64,000 bases of DNA from Proteiniclasticum aestuarii (GCF_017368455.1 NZ_JAFNJU010000005.1:62001-126000), one strand, 5' to 3'. Counted from the stretch's first letter, positions 24,649 through 33,242 are shown. The notes: generated by a model not told the origin, from the sequence alone. Made by a program: numbers and translations.

Positions 24649-24978
24649 ATGAGCAGCAAAACAAAGATCGAAGTATTTGGTGTAAGAAATCAGGCGGCAG
24701 GTGGCGGATGCAGCTGCAGCGGTGGCTGTGGACCCACAGTAACCATGGGCGAGATGTATGAGGAATTTGAAAGCTTCATGAAGAATTCCGACTTGAAGGA
24801 TCAGGTGGAAGTGCGCTTCATCGATGTGTTCTATGATGATCTCGATGAGTATAAATACATCATCGATGCCATGAACAAAGGATTCGGACTGCCACTGACA
24901 TCAGTGAACGGGGAGCTGAGATTCTTCGGTGGGATTTCAGGGACCATGGTGATGGAGCTTCTTCAGCAGCCTGCATAA
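24649..24978 (+). CDS. Cys-rich, thioredoxin-fold-like protein in ars operon, unknown role
   Basis: 109 residues. An N-terminal cysteine cluster CSCSGGCGP (Cys21, Cys23, Cys27) follows a short strand KIEVFGVR. The C-terminal part LPLTSVNGELRFFGGIS parallels ArsD's FPITLVDDEIVLSGRYP, so a shared thioredoxin-like fold is likely and the two may be distant paralogues. It lies between arsD and arsA with gaps of 17 and 39 bases, so co-transcription is expected. The cysteine spacing differs from ArsD and could bind As(III), Sb(III) or an Fe-S cluster. I do not know a characterised relative. Confidence 0.7.
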   Translation: MSSKTKIEVFGVRNQAAGGGCSCSGGCGPTVTMGEMYEEFESFMKNSDLKDQVEVRFIDVFYDDLDEYKYIIDAMNKGFGLPLTSVNGELRFFGGISGTMVMELLQQPA

Positions 24979-25017
24979 TAGAGCCATACTGAAGTAGTCT
25001 GACGAAAGGAATATGAC

Positions 25018-26763
25018 ATGAAAATTTTCAATCCCAAGAACATGGAACTGACAAAATATCTTTTCTTCACCGGTAAAGGTGGAGTAGGAAAGACATCCAG
25101 TGCCTGTGCCACAGCAGTGACATTGGCGGATGGGGGATCCAAGGTGCTTCTCATCAGTACAGACCCGGCATCCAATCTTCAGGATGTGTTCAGCACCACG
25201 CTGAACAACAAAGGAGTGGAGATTGAGGGCGTGCCGAATCTTACCGTTGCCAATCTGGATCCCATCGAAGCAGCCAATGAGTATAAGGAAAGCGTCATCG
25301 CTCCATATAGAGGCCTCATGCCGGAAGATGTGCTTCAGAACATGGAGGAGCAGCTTTCAGGCTCCTGCACGGTGGAAATTGCGGCGTTCAATGAGTTTTC
25401 AAAGTTCATCACGGATACGCATATCAATGAGTCCTATGATCATATCGTCTTTGATACAGCACCAACGGGGCATACCTTACGAATGCTTCAGCTTCCCTCT
25501 GCCTGGGACAGCTTCATCAGTGAGAGCACCCATGGAGCATCCTGTCTTGGACAGCTTTCTGGACTGGAAGACCAGAAGGAAGTATACAAGAAGGCAGTGG
25601 CCACCCTTGCCAGCAAGGAGCTGACTACCCTCATTCTGGTCACAAGACCTGAAAGAACACCACTGAAGGAAGCGGCAAGAGCATCCAGAGAGCTGGCGGA
25701 TATCGGGGTTCTGAACCAGGCACTCATCGTCAATGGTCTCATGGAAAGCCATGATGATATGATTTCAGAAAGCCTCTTCCACAAACAGGAGAAGGCCATG
25801 AAAGAAATGCCGGAAATCCTGAAGAACATCAGCGCCTATCGTATCCCGCTCAGAGCCTACAACATAACGGGTATGGATAATGTGAGGGCCCTTCTGACTT
25901 CTGATAAGGTGACATTGAGCACGGAAACAGTGAGAAACGAATCCATCGATGGACTGAAGGAGGTCATAGAAGATCTCTATGTCAGTGACAAGAAAGTGAT
26001 TTTCACCATGGGCAAAGGCGGTGTCGGAAAAACCACCATCGCAGCAGCCATTGCCATGGGACTCGCAGCGAAGGGAAAGAAGGTTCATCTGACCACCACA
26101 GACCCTGCAGCGCATCTGGAATACATCGTTCGCGCCCATGAGGGCATCACCATGAGCAGAATCGACGAAGAGAAGGAACTGGCGAAGTATCGCGAGGAAA
26201 TCATCGGTAATGCGAAGAGGAACAATCTGTCTGAAGAAGACATCGACTATATCGAGGAGGATCTGAGATCTCCCTGTACTCAGGAGATTGCTGTATTCAG
26301 AGCCTTTGCTGAAATTGTGGACAAAGCGGATAACGAAGTGGTGGTCATTGATACAGCCCCAACAGGACATACTCTGCTGCTCCTTGACTCCACACAGAGC
26401 TACAACAGTGAAATCAAGAGATCCTCTGGAAATATTCCAGAATCAGCCAGAAAGCTTCTTCCAAGACTGAGAAACAAGAAGGAAACGGAAGTGCTTATCA
26501 TCACTCTTCCAGAAGCAACACCTGTATATGAAGCCATGAGACTGGAAGATGACCTGATCAGAGCAGACATCGCCACCAAATGGTGGGTGATCAATTCTTC
26601 CATGTATCGAGCAGGAACAACAAACAAGATGCTGGCCGCCAAGGCAAGCAATGAAATCGAGTGGATCAACAAGATTGATGAACGTTCAAATGGTATCTTT
26701 GCCCTGATGGCATGGAGTCCGGATGAAATCGAAGGCGACAAGCTCAAGGATTTCATTTCATAA
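25018..26763 (+). CDS. arsA: ArsA arsenite-stimulated ATPase
   Basis: 581 residues in two homologous halves, each with GKGGVGKT (residues 19-26 and 332-339) and a DTAPTGHT switch. Cys117, Cys176 and Cys420 match the three metalloid-binding cysteines of Escherichia coli ArsA (113, 172, 422). ArsA binds arsenite delivered by ArsD and powers export through a membrane partner such as ArsB or Acr3. Neither transporter gene is in this window; the nearest membrane protein is the ArsP-type permease encoded on the other strand. This is the last gene of the operon. Confidence 0.95.
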   Translation: MKIFNPKNMELTKYLFFTGKGGVGKTSSACATAVTLADGGSKVLLISTDPASNLQDVFSTTLNNKGVEIEGVPNLTVANLDPIEAANEYKESVIAPYRGLMPEDVLQNMEEQLSGSCTVEIAAFNEFSKFITDTHINESYDHIVFDTAPTGHTLRMLQLPSAWDSFISESTHGASCLGQLSGLEDQKEVYKKAVATLASKELTTLILVTRPERTPLKEAARASRELADIGVLNQALIVNGLMESHDDMISESLFHKQEKAMKEMPEILKNISAYRIPLRAYNITGMDNVRALLTSDKVTLSTETVRNESIDGLKEVIEDLYVSDKKVIFTMGKGGVGKTTIAAAIAMGLAAKGKKVHLTTTDPAAHLEYIVRAHEGITMSRIDEEKELAKYREEIIGNAKRNNLSEEDIDYIEEDLRSPCTQEIAVFRAFAEIVDKADNEVVVIDTAPTGHTLLLLDSTQSYNSEIKRSSGNIPESARKLLPRLRNKKETEVLIITLPEATPVYEAMRLEDDLIRADIATKWWVINSSMYRAGTTNKMLAAKASNEIEWINKIDERSNGIFALMAWSPDEIEGDKLKDFIS

Positions 26764-26777
26764 ACACATGAAATGAA

Positions 26778-26823
26778 TGCCCCTTCTGAAAGTCAGGGTT
26801 TCCTCTGATTCTAAGAAGGGGCG
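26778..26823 (+). terminator. Two-tier hairpin after arsA
   Basis: GCCCCTTCT and AGAAGGGGC form the outer stem and TCAG...CTGA an inner one. There is no T run, so it is a weak terminator candidate. Between here and 27030 I see no convincing gene. Confidence 0.45.
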
Positions 26824-27030
26824 TAGTTTATGTTAAAACGATAGGGTACGGACGACTTATAAAGAGAAGACTCTATGCGGGGGATGGAGCCCATCCTCTC
26901 CAGAGCTTCAAAGGAGAGGATCAGTGAAAGAGACTGGAATGTTTCGGTGTCGGAAGTGCCAGGGGAACGGGTGCTTTGCATGAAAGATGATGCAGCTGGA
27001 AAGCAGGAATGGAAGCGGTGGAAACGTGAA

Positions 27031-27066
27031 AAAAGATGCCTGCAGATCATAAGATCCGCAGGCATC
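27031..27066 (-). terminator. Terminator of the leftward ars (arsP-type) operon
   Basis: On the minus strand AGATGCCTGCGGATC pairs with GATCTGCAGGCATCT and is followed by six T residues. Confidence 0.85.
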
Positions 27067-27073
27067 TGAAAGA

Positions 27074-27310
27074 TTACTTCTTTTCCAGGATTTCCTTGAT
27101 GGCAGCTGGTTTCAGCACTTTTCCGTAGGAAACGACTTCTTCATCGATGACAAGTCCTGGTGTGGACATGATTCCGTAGGAAGCGATGTCCTTGAAATCT
27201 GTGACTTTTATGATTTCAGCTTCCATGCCTAAGTCCTTCAGTGCTTCCTCCGCATTCTTTGCCAGTGTGACGCAGTTCTTGCATCCGGATCCTAAAATTT
27301 TGATTTTCAT
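27074..27310 (-). CDS. Small thioredoxin-like (redox-active disulfide) protein
   Basis: 78 residues. The CKNC motif in ILGSGCKNCVTLAKNAEEAL is the active-site disulfide of the small thioredoxin-like family (redox-active disulfide protein 2). The C-terminal half has the cis-proline region STPGLVIDEEVV. It follows the permease gene by 38 bases in the leftward operon. Such proteins are routinely encoded next to ArsP-type permeases, which have conserved cysteines, and may reduce the permease or its substrate. That role is inferred. Confidence 0.85.
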   Translation of the reverse strand: MKIKILGSGCKNCVTLAKNAEEALKDLGMEAEIIKVTDFKDIASYGIMSTPGLVIDEEVVSYGKVLKPAAIKEILEKK

Positions 27311-27348
27311 AAATATGCTCTCCTTAAATATATATATTTTATTGGTTA

Positions 27349-28353
27349 CTAAATAAACAGGTAGCTGAAGGCATTGAAGGTGTAGCCGATGATGACGATG
27401 CCCGCTGCCACGACTGCGAAGAAGATGGCAAGGAGCTTTGGCTTCACGACCTTTGACAGCATCACAAGGGATGGCAGGGACAGTGCCGTGACACCCATCA
27501 TGAATGCCAGTGCGGTACCAAGGCCTACGCCTTTGACGATGAGTGCTTCAGCGATGGGCAGTGTGCCGAATATATCAGCATACATGGGAATTCCGACTAC
27601 CGTAGCCACAAGAACGGACCACCACTTATCCGCACCAAGAACCGCTGTGATGAAGTTCTCAGGGATGTAGTTATGGATGGCGGCACCGATACCGACGCCG
27701 ATGAGGATATAGATCCACACCTTTTTCACGATATCAAGAACCTGATCTCTGGCGAATTCTACTCGTTCTCTTTTCGTCATCACATCCTCTTCACCCATCT
27801 CCATGTTGTTGCTGAAGACAAAGGATTCCACATGGGATTCCAGCTTCAGCTTTCCGATGACGGTTCCACCGATGACGGCCAGGACCAGTCCTACGATGAC
27901 ATAGGCGATGGCTATCTTCCAGTTGAAGATTCCTGCCAGGAGGATGACGGATGCCAGATCCACCAGGGGCGATGAAATCAGGAAGGAAAAGGTGGTTCCG
28001 ATGGGAAGCCCTGCGCTCGTAAATCCGATAAACAGCGGAATGGAGGAGCAGGAACAGAAGGGAGTGATGGTGCCAAGGAGCGCAGCCAGTATGTTGGCTG
28101 TGATTCCGCTGAAGTTTCCAAGGATTCTTTTGGTCCTTTCGGGCGGGAAGAAGCTCTGGATGTAGGAAATCATAAATATAAGTGCTGACAGCAGGATGAA
28201 GATCTTCACCACATCATAAATGAAGAAGTGAATGCTTGCGCCCAGACGATCCGTCATGTTGAGGCCGAAGACATTGACCACCAGAGATTCCACTAAGTTA
28301 TAGAGCCACTCCATCTTGAGCAGCTGATTGTTGATCCATTCGAATATAAACAT
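27349..28353 (-). CDS. ArsP/DUF318-type permease
   Basis: 334 residues with about eight to ten membrane helices and the signature FCSCSSIP in the segment after residue 97, which characterises the permease family (PF03773) that includes the organoarsenical exporter ArsP. A cytosolic loop rich in Glu and Lys separates two halves, the second opening near IYILIGVGIGAAI and repeating the fold with GTLPIAEALIVKG. It sits between an ArsR gene and a thioredoxin-like gene. Substrate by analogy is a trivalent organoarsenical, but whether it could pair with ArsA is unknown. Confidence 0.85.
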   Translation of the reverse strand: MFIFEWINNQLLKMEWLYNLVESLVVNVFGLNMTDRLGASIHFFIYDVVKIFILLSALIFMISYIQSFFPPERTKRILGNFSGITANILAALLGTITPFCSCSSIPLFIGFTSAGLPIGTTFSFLISSPLVDLASVILLAGIFNWKIAIAYVIVGLVLAVIGGTVIGKLKLESHVESFVFSNNMEMGEEDVMTKRERVEFARDQVLDIVKKVWIYILIGVGIGAAIHNYIPENFITAVLGADKWWSVLVATVVGIPMYADIFGTLPIAEALIVKGVGLGTALAFMMGVTALSLPSLVMLSKVVKPKLLAIFFAVVAAGIVIIGYTFNAFSYLFI

Positions 28354-28388
28354 TTCTGTCTCCTAATAATTTATTTTCTTATGCTGAT

Positions 28389-28754
28389 TTATTCTGCAAA
28401 GACATTTGCATCAATGGGGGTAGGGGTGTTGGAATATTTCCACTTTGTGGAGATGTTTCCTATATCTTCCTTCAGTCTCGGGTACTGGTCCATGTGATCG
28501 GCAATGTCCTTTATGATATTCTGAAGCATGGCGTGATCTTCTCTTAGCCTGTAATACACGTATTTCTCTTTCCTAGTATCCACCACCAGATTGAGATCCC
28601 TCAGCTTAGAGAGGCCCTTGGAAATGGTAGGCTGGGACACATCAAGAATTCCGCTCATTTCACAGACGCAGAGCTCATCATGGTGCAGCAGCATCACAAT
28701 TCTCAGTCTGGTTTCATCAGAAAGGGTTTTAAAGATATTCAGTAAGTCGTTCAT
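28389..28754 (-). CDS. Second ArsR-family repressor
   Basis: 121 residues from ATG 28754 (AAAGGA upstream); a more distal in-frame ATG at 28784 has no ribosome binding site and overlaps the operator. Contains TLSDETRLRIVMLL, then ELCVCEMSG (As(III)-binding cysteine pair), then VSQPTISKGLSKL and RKEKYVYYRL. It leads the permease-thioredoxin operon, 35 bases upstream. The C-terminal 20 residues are extra relative to the first ArsR. A palindrome before the start suggests autorepression. Confidence 0.9.
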   Translation of the reverse strand: MNDLLNIFKTLSDETRLRIVMLLHHDELCVCEMSGILDVSQPTISKGLSKLRDLNLVVDTRKEKYVYYRLREDHAMLQNIIKDIADHMDQYPRLKEDIGNISTKWKYSNTPTPIDANVFAE

Positions 28755-28783
28755 TTCATCACATTCCTTTTTATTTACATGCA

Positions 28784-28805
28784 CATATTCTTATATGGGA
28801 ATATG
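28784..28805. promoter_or_regulatory. Inverted repeat upstream of second arsR
   Basis: CATATTC (28784-28790) and GAATATG (28799-28805) are perfect inverted repeats with 8 bases between. It lies 30 bases before the start, in the promoter. Likely ArsR operator. Confidence 0.5.
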
Positions 28806-29178
28806 ATAATATTACTCCCAGCGATTCGGGATGTCAACCATTGATAGAAAATAACGATCCAGGAGGAAACAGGGCAAATACAGACTTAATTTCCGTCTGG
28901 AGATTCCGAAGAAAATCAGCATAAGATGTAGGGACTCATCTTGAGAAAAAACAGGGCGGAGAGTATATATTTCAGACTGAAATCATGAATCTGCCCATGA
29001 ATCGAACAAGTTCTGTCCCTGAGGTTGAAAGGTGTCACCGACAACTGTACACTGTATGAGTGCCTGCCAGAAGATGTGACAGGCCCAAGAAACCGATACT
29101 GATAGACAGATCTGGTTCCAGTTTTCTGTTGGATGCAGAATCAGATCAGAATATATTCTCGCGACAGGAGTAAAAACA
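28806..29178. other. Intergenic stretch with no recognised gene
   Basis: No reading frame with a ribosome binding site and no riboswitch motif I recognise. A hairpin GCCTG...CAGGC is at about 29072-29093. It separates the leftward arsR from the rightward methyltransferase gene. Stretches such as AGGAGG at 28862 have no start at a usable distance. Confidence 0.3.
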
Positions 29179-29784
29179 ATGAAAAACACAGCTTCATCTG
29201 ATAGAGACTATTTCAATGCCAGAGCCTTCAACTGGGATCAGACCTGTGTCCATGATCAGGATAAGGTCGCACATATTGTAAATTTAATGGGAATCGGTTC
29301 TTCCGACCGGATTCTGGATGTGGGCACGGGCACCGGTGTGCTGATTCCGCATCTTATGGAGCATCTTGATGATGGCCATATTACAGCGGTGGACGTTTCA
29401 GAAAAAATGCTTGAAGTGGCCCAGCGAAAATACAAGGGCGGAAACATCACCTACCTGCATGGGGATGTACTTCAGATGCCCTTTGAGGAAAAGTTTGACC
29501 TGATCATGTGCTACAGTATGTTTCCGCACTTCAAGGAGCAAAAGATGAAAGCCATAAAGGTGCTGAGTCAGCTGCTTAGGACTGGTGGAAAACTCTGCAT
29601 CTGCCATACGCAAAGCCGGGCGGCTATCAATCGGCTGCATCGCATAGCAGGGGATGTGGTGGAAAATGATCGTCTGCCGGAGATGTCTGTGCTGAAAGAG
29701 GCTTTTCTCGATGAGAATTTAAGCCTCCAGTGTGTACGAGATGATGAGGAGTACTTCATCCTTTCAGGGAAGAGAATACTGTAA
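29179..29784 (+). CDS. Class I SAM-dependent methyltransferase
   Basis: 201 residues. Motif I is ILDVGTGTG near residue 45, followed by the acidic loop ITAVDVSEKML and FDLIMCYSMFPHF (motif IV region), typical of the UbiE-like small-molecule methyltransferases. The N-terminal segment DYFNARAFNWDQ is common in members near metal or corrinoid genes. ArsM-type arsenite methyltransferase is not supported because its conserved cysteine triad is missing here. The substrate is unknown. A strong hairpin follows. Confidence 0.85.
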   Translation: MKNTASSDRDYFNARAFNWDQTCVHDQDKVAHIVNLMGIGSSDRILDVGTGTGVLIPHLMEHLDDGHITAVDVSEKMLEVAQRKYKGGNITYLHGDVLQMPFEEKFDLIMCYSMFPHFKEQKMKAIKVLSQLLRTGGKLCICHTQSRAAINRLHRIAGDVVENDRLPEMSVLKEAFLDENLSLQCVRDDEEYFILSGKRIL

Positions 29785-29794
29785 ACATGAAAAA

Positions 29795-29824
29795 GCACGA
29801 AGCTGTAACTCTATAGCTTCGTGC
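29795..29824. terminator. Bidirectional terminator between methyltransferase and murI
   Basis: GCACGAAGCT (29795-29804) and AGCTTCGTGC (29815-29824) form a perfect stem between convergent genes. Confidence 0.75.
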
Positions 29825-29832
29825 CTATTTGA

Positions 29833-30621
29833 TTACAAGATGTCCTTGTCGCTGTCTTCCTGGAGTAATCTGTACGTCAGGTCAATGAGCTTCGTGCTGT
29901 CCGAGGAATTGAACACGCGCAGGGTGCCCTCGTGATTCTCCTCATGTAGGAGATCCTCTTCGGTCAGCACTTCCTTCAGTCTCCTTGCGGTACCTTCACT
30001 ACCGTCCACGATGAGGATCTCTTCACTGAAGATTCGTCTCAAGGAAGGCTTGATGAAGGGATAGTGGGTGCAGCCGAGCACCACGGAGCTGAGATCCCTG
30101 TCCACATCCTCCAGCGCTTTCCTTAGATACGCATAGCTCTTTTCCTGAAAGTCCTCTCCGTTCTCGATGATTTCCACAAGACCGGGCAGAGGCAGACTCA
30201 CAATGTTTCTGGACTGGGAAAACTGATCCGACAGTTTCCTGAACTTTTCTTCGTGGAGGGTCCTGTTGGTGGCAAGCACCAGGATCTTGCCATCGGCTGT
30301 ATGGTCAATGGCCACTTTCAGAGCCGGCTCGATGCCGATGACAGGCAGGTCAGGATACTTCGCCCGGATGTCTGCAATGGCGGCGCTGGTTGCCGTATTG
30401 CAGGCCACTACGATGCTTTTGCACTGAAAGGACAGAAGAAAGTCCACAGCTTGAAAGGAAAGCTCCTTGATGGTTTCCAGGTCCTTGTCCCCGTAGGGGG
30501 CGTTCACTGAATCGCCGAAATATATGAAATCCTCGTGAGGAAGAAGTTCCATCGCCTTTTTTAATACACTGATTCCGCCGACACCTGAGTCGAAAAAACC
30601 AATGGGCTGATTGTTTGCCAT
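29833..30621 (-). CDS. murI: Glutamate racemase
   Basis: 262 residues from the ATG at 30621, eight bases after GGAGG; the in-frame ATG at 30627 is only two bases from it. The two catalytic cysteines are in VACNTATS and LGCTHYPF, and the start has IGFFDSGVGGISV. The enzyme converts L- to D-glutamate for peptidoglycan, so it is normally essential. It lies leftward after tyrS, with an intergenic gap of about 80 bases, and ends close to the methyltransferase terminator. Confidence 0.95.
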   Translation of the reverse strand: MANNQPIGFFDSGVGGISVLKKAMELLPHEDFIYFGDSVNAPYGDKDLETIKELSFQAVDFLLSFQCKSIVVACNTATSAAIADIRAKYPDLPVIGIEPALKVAIDHTADGKILVLATNRTLHEEKFRKLSDQFSQSRNIVSLPLPGLVEIIENGEDFQEKSYAYLRKALEDVDRDLSSVVLGCTHYPFIKPSLRRIFSEEILIVDGSEGTARRLKEVLTEEDLLHEENHEGTLRVFNSSDSTKLIDLTYRLLQEDSDKDIL

Positions 30622-30699
30622 TATCATTGCCTCCGCATCCCATCCATTTTGATTGTCTTCATTCTATTTTAGCAAATGGACCCGCGTAATACAATTTCC

Positions 30700-31890
30700 C
30701 TACTGCGCTTCTCTATGAATCCGGATGAATTTTCTTTTGCCCACCTTGACGAGAAGGGAACCGGAAGCGGGAAGAGACTCTTCCGATGAGATCTTATCGC
30801 CGTTTATGGAGATTCCATTCTGAGAAAGAAGTCTTCTGTATTCATTGAAGCTTGCAACCAGACCCTCTTCCTTCAGCACATGGCCTAAGGAGAATCCATC
30901 TTCTGATATGCTGATTTCCTTCACATCTTCAGGAATCTCTTCCTTTGTGAAGACTCTTATGAACTTCTCTCTGGCAGCCTCCGCCTTTTCCGTGTCATGA
31001 TACATGGCGGTGATTTCCTCAGCCAGAAGCATTTTGATGTCGCGGGGGTTTTCCGTCTCAAGTCGCTTTTCAAGTGCAAGAATCTCCTCAGGCAGACGAT
31101 CCGTCACCAGGGTGAAGTATCTGAGAATCAGATCATCCGGCAGCGTCATGACTTTACTGAACATGGTATCCGGGTCTTCATGGATGCCCACATAATTGCC
31201 AAGGCTCTTACTCATCTTCTGCACGCCGTCCAGGCCTTCCAGAAGAGGCAGGAGGATCACGGTCTGAGGCGATACGTCTTCCGCCTTCTGAACGGTTCTC
31301 CCCATGAGGAGATTAAAGGTCTGATCGGTTCCACCCAGTTCCACATCCGCTTCTATGGCAAGAGAGTCATAGGCCTGCATCAGAGGGTAGAGAAATTCAT
31401 GGATGCCGATGGGGGTGTGGGATTCGTATCTTTTTCTGAAGTCCTCCCTTTCCAGCATCCTTGCCACCGTGGTGGTTTTTGTGAGCTCCAGGATATTCTG
31501 AAGCGTCAGTTTCCTGAGCCAGCTGCTGTTGAAATGGACCATGGTCTTTTCCTCATCCAGGATTTCAAAGATCTGGCTGGTGTAGGTTTTGGCGTTTTCG
31601 ATGACCTGCTCCCTTGTGAGCTGCACCCTGGAAGCGGATTTCCCTGTGGGGTCTCCGATCATGCCGGTGAAATCGCCGATGATGATGTGGACTTCATGAC
31701 CCAGGTCCTGAAAAGCCTTCAGCTTTCTTAAAACCACCGTATGCCCCAGATGGATGTCCGGTGCGCTGGGGTCCAGTCCCAGCTTGATTTTCAGCACTCT
31801 TCCCGAAAGCATCTTCTCTTTGAGCTCTTCTTCTCCGATGATTTCCACTGTTCCTTTCCTTACGATGTCCATTGTTTTTTCGATATCCAT
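30700..31890 (-). CDS. tyrS: Tyrosyl-tRNA synthetase
   Basis: 396 residues from ATG 31890; an upstream in-frame start at 31926 would fall in the T-box terminator. The HIGH-like segment is PDIHLGHTVV and the KMSKS loop is KMSKSLGN. An S4-like RNA-binding domain ends the protein (SLPASGSLLVKVGKRKF). It is a TyrS of the TyrRS-Z-like bacterial group by length. Its 5' leader is a T-box riboswitch with a UAC tyrosine specifier. murI lies downstream in the same direction. Confidence 0.95.
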   Translation of the reverse strand: MDIEKTMDIVRKGTVEIIGEEELKEKMLSGRVLKIKLGLDPSAPDIHLGHTVVLRKLKAFQDLGHEVHIIIGDFTGMIGDPTGKSASRVQLTREQVIENAKTYTSQIFEILDEEKTMVHFNSSWLRKLTLQNILELTKTTTVARMLEREDFRKRYESHTPIGIHEFLYPLMQAYDSLAIEADVELGGTDQTFNLLMGRTVQKAEDVSPQTVILLPLLEGLDGVQKMSKSLGNYVGIHEDPDTMFSKVMTLPDDLILRYFTLVTDRLPEEILALEKRLETENPRDIKMLLAEEITAMYHDTEKAEAAREKFIRVFTKEEIPEDVKEISISEDGFSLGHVLKEEGLVASFNEYRRLLSQNGISINGDKISSEESLPASGSLLVKVGKRKFIRIHREAQ

Positions 31891-31926
31891 AAAATACCAT
31901 CCCTTCTGTTTCCTTCTATTTTTCAA

Positions 31927-32190
31927 TAAAAAAAGCCCTCATCCTGTAAAAAGGATGAAGACTGATGCTCCATGGTACCACCTTGATTTATCTTCTGCGT
32001 CACCGCAGAAAAACTTATCGGGTACATTCATACCCTAGCACTGTAACGGGTGCAGTTTCCCGAAGCAGCCTACTTGGTTTTAAACCGTTGGGTGCTTAGC
32101 TCAGAGATGTATTCGTCAGAAGCTGTCTGTTTCTTCACACCACCCAGAAACTCTCTTAAGACATGACTTTTGAGTACTCGTTCCCATCAA
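31927..32190 (-). promoter_or_regulatory. T-box riboswitch leader of tyrS (tyrosine specifier UAC)
   Basis: Read on the minus strand: stem I elements (GAGAG, GGTGGTGTGAAG), the specifier GAATACA with UAC at 32109-32111, then the T-box core AAGGTGGTACCAT (31972-31984) and a terminator hairpin (TTCATCC...GGATGAGGGC plus seven or more T) at about 31927-31960. Uncharged tRNA-Tyr would bind specifier and T-box and prevent termination. Confidence 0.9.
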
Positions 32191-32214
32191 CGCTTTTCTT
32201 ATTGATTAAGAGTT

Positions 32215-32243
32215 ATATTACCTTCTTGCCGAGGAAAAGTCAA
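32215..32243 (-). promoter_or_regulatory. Promoter of tyrS T-box transcript
   Basis: On the minus strand TTGACT (32238-32243), a 17-base spacer and TAATAT (32215-32220). Confidence 0.65.
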
Positions 32244-32251
32244 CAGCAAGA

Positions 32252-32674
32252 TCAGAACATGCCGTCATATTTTTCCACGGACCAGGCGAGGAAGTATCCG
32301 CAGGTAATGAGATACAGCGGTGTAAACACAGGGCTCTTCAGGAAGAACTCAAATACACCATTGGGGGCGAAATTGTTTCCGGGTTCAAAGAGTGCAAGAA
32401 TGCCCACTGTGAGAAAGATGGTAAGACCTGCCAGGCCAAGAGACAGTTTGAAGAAACTGGTTCTGACCCGAAGTCTTGAGAAAAGATACTGACTAAGATC
32501 GCTTCCACCCAGTACAGCTCCGAACAGGGTGAATACGAGAATGGTCGCAATGAGGCTGCCCAGGCTGTAATAGTCTGCGCTGTTTTCGGAAGTTAAGCCC
32601 ATGATCAGCTCGCCGGCTATGGCCAGCAGCATAAGTCCTATGTATTTCAGTAGTGATGTGAATTGTCTGTTCAT
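32252..32674 (-). CDS. Small integral membrane protein, unknown
   Basis: About 140 residues from the ATG at 32674, but the start is uncertain: a TTG at 32713 follows a G-rich stretch and would give 153 residues. Four hydrophobic segments are seen, the clearest being YIGLMLLAIAGELIMGL, SLIATILVFTLFGAVLGG and LGLAGLTIFLTVGILALF. I do not recognise the family. It lies upstream of the tyrS promoter in the same direction. No link to other genes is evident. Confidence 0.5.
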   Translation of the reverse strand: MNRQFTSLLKYIGLMLLAIAGELIMGLTSENSADYYSLGSLIATILVFTLFGAVLGGSDLSQYLFSRLRVRTSFFKLSLGLAGLTIFLTVGILALFEPGNNFAPNGVFEFFLKSPVFTPLYLITCGYFLAWSVEKYDGMF

Positions 32675-32965
32675 ACGTAAAGCGCCTGCTTCTCCCATGA
32701 GAAGATGACGCAAATTCCCCCCTTTTTCAGTTCTGATTCTTATTTGTGAGATATAATCATTTTATTCATATTATACCGTATAGAAATATTTTTTGCTGAA
32801 ATTTGGGAAATTAATCTGGAAAGAAAGCAGATGACACTGCAGAAAGTGCAATTCTATGAATCAGTACAAGGAGAAGGGGATGGTACGGATTCATATTGAT
32901 TGTTTTATAATAGTACACTATAATAATCATAATATATAGATGGATAGATCGGATGGAGTGATGAT

Positions 32966-33238
32966 GTGGAGAAATCAGAGAAGATGAAGAAAGTCATTGT
33001 AAGACTGACCGTGGTATCCGTGCTAATGGATTTTCTCATAGGACTGCTGGATCCGGCCTATACCCTCAGCAGTGGATCCCTTATTGCCATAGGCTTCATG
33101 TCCCATAGCCTGGTGAAGGAATATGAAAAGCACAAGTCAAAGAAAGTGAAGGTTTCAAAAGGCATTGTTTTTCTTTCGGTGTCGGTGATACTCCTCAGTA
33201 TCTACAGACTGGTTCAAACGTATATGTTTCAAGTATGA
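32966..33238 (+). CDS. Small membrane protein, unknown
   Basis: 90 residues from a GTG start that follows GGAG within about 6-8 bases; an ATG at 32984 is also possible. Two hydrophobic segments (VIVRLTVVSVLMDFLIGLL and VFLSVSVILLSIY) are joined by a basic loop KEYEKHKSKKVKVSK. No family recognised. It is a single gene between the tyrS leader region and the cyclophilin gene. A short hairpin with five T follows the stop. Confidence 0.5.
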   Translation: MEKSEKMKKVIVRLTVVSVLMDFLIGLLDPAYTLSSGSLIAIGFMSHSLVKEYEKHKSKKVKVSKGIVFLSVSVILLSIYRLVQTYMFQV

Positions 33239-33242
33239 AACA

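Noticed and set aside
26875-27069. 64-residue reading frame between the two ars operons
   Set aside because: It runs into the terminator hairpin, has no ribosome binding site, and shows no family similarity.
28806-29178. SAM or cobalamin riboswitch before the methyltransferase gene
   Set aside because: The conserved core motifs of both classes are absent.
29179-29784. Arsenite methyltransferase ArsM
   Set aside because: The conserved metalloid-binding cysteines of ArsM are not present, and the protein is too short.
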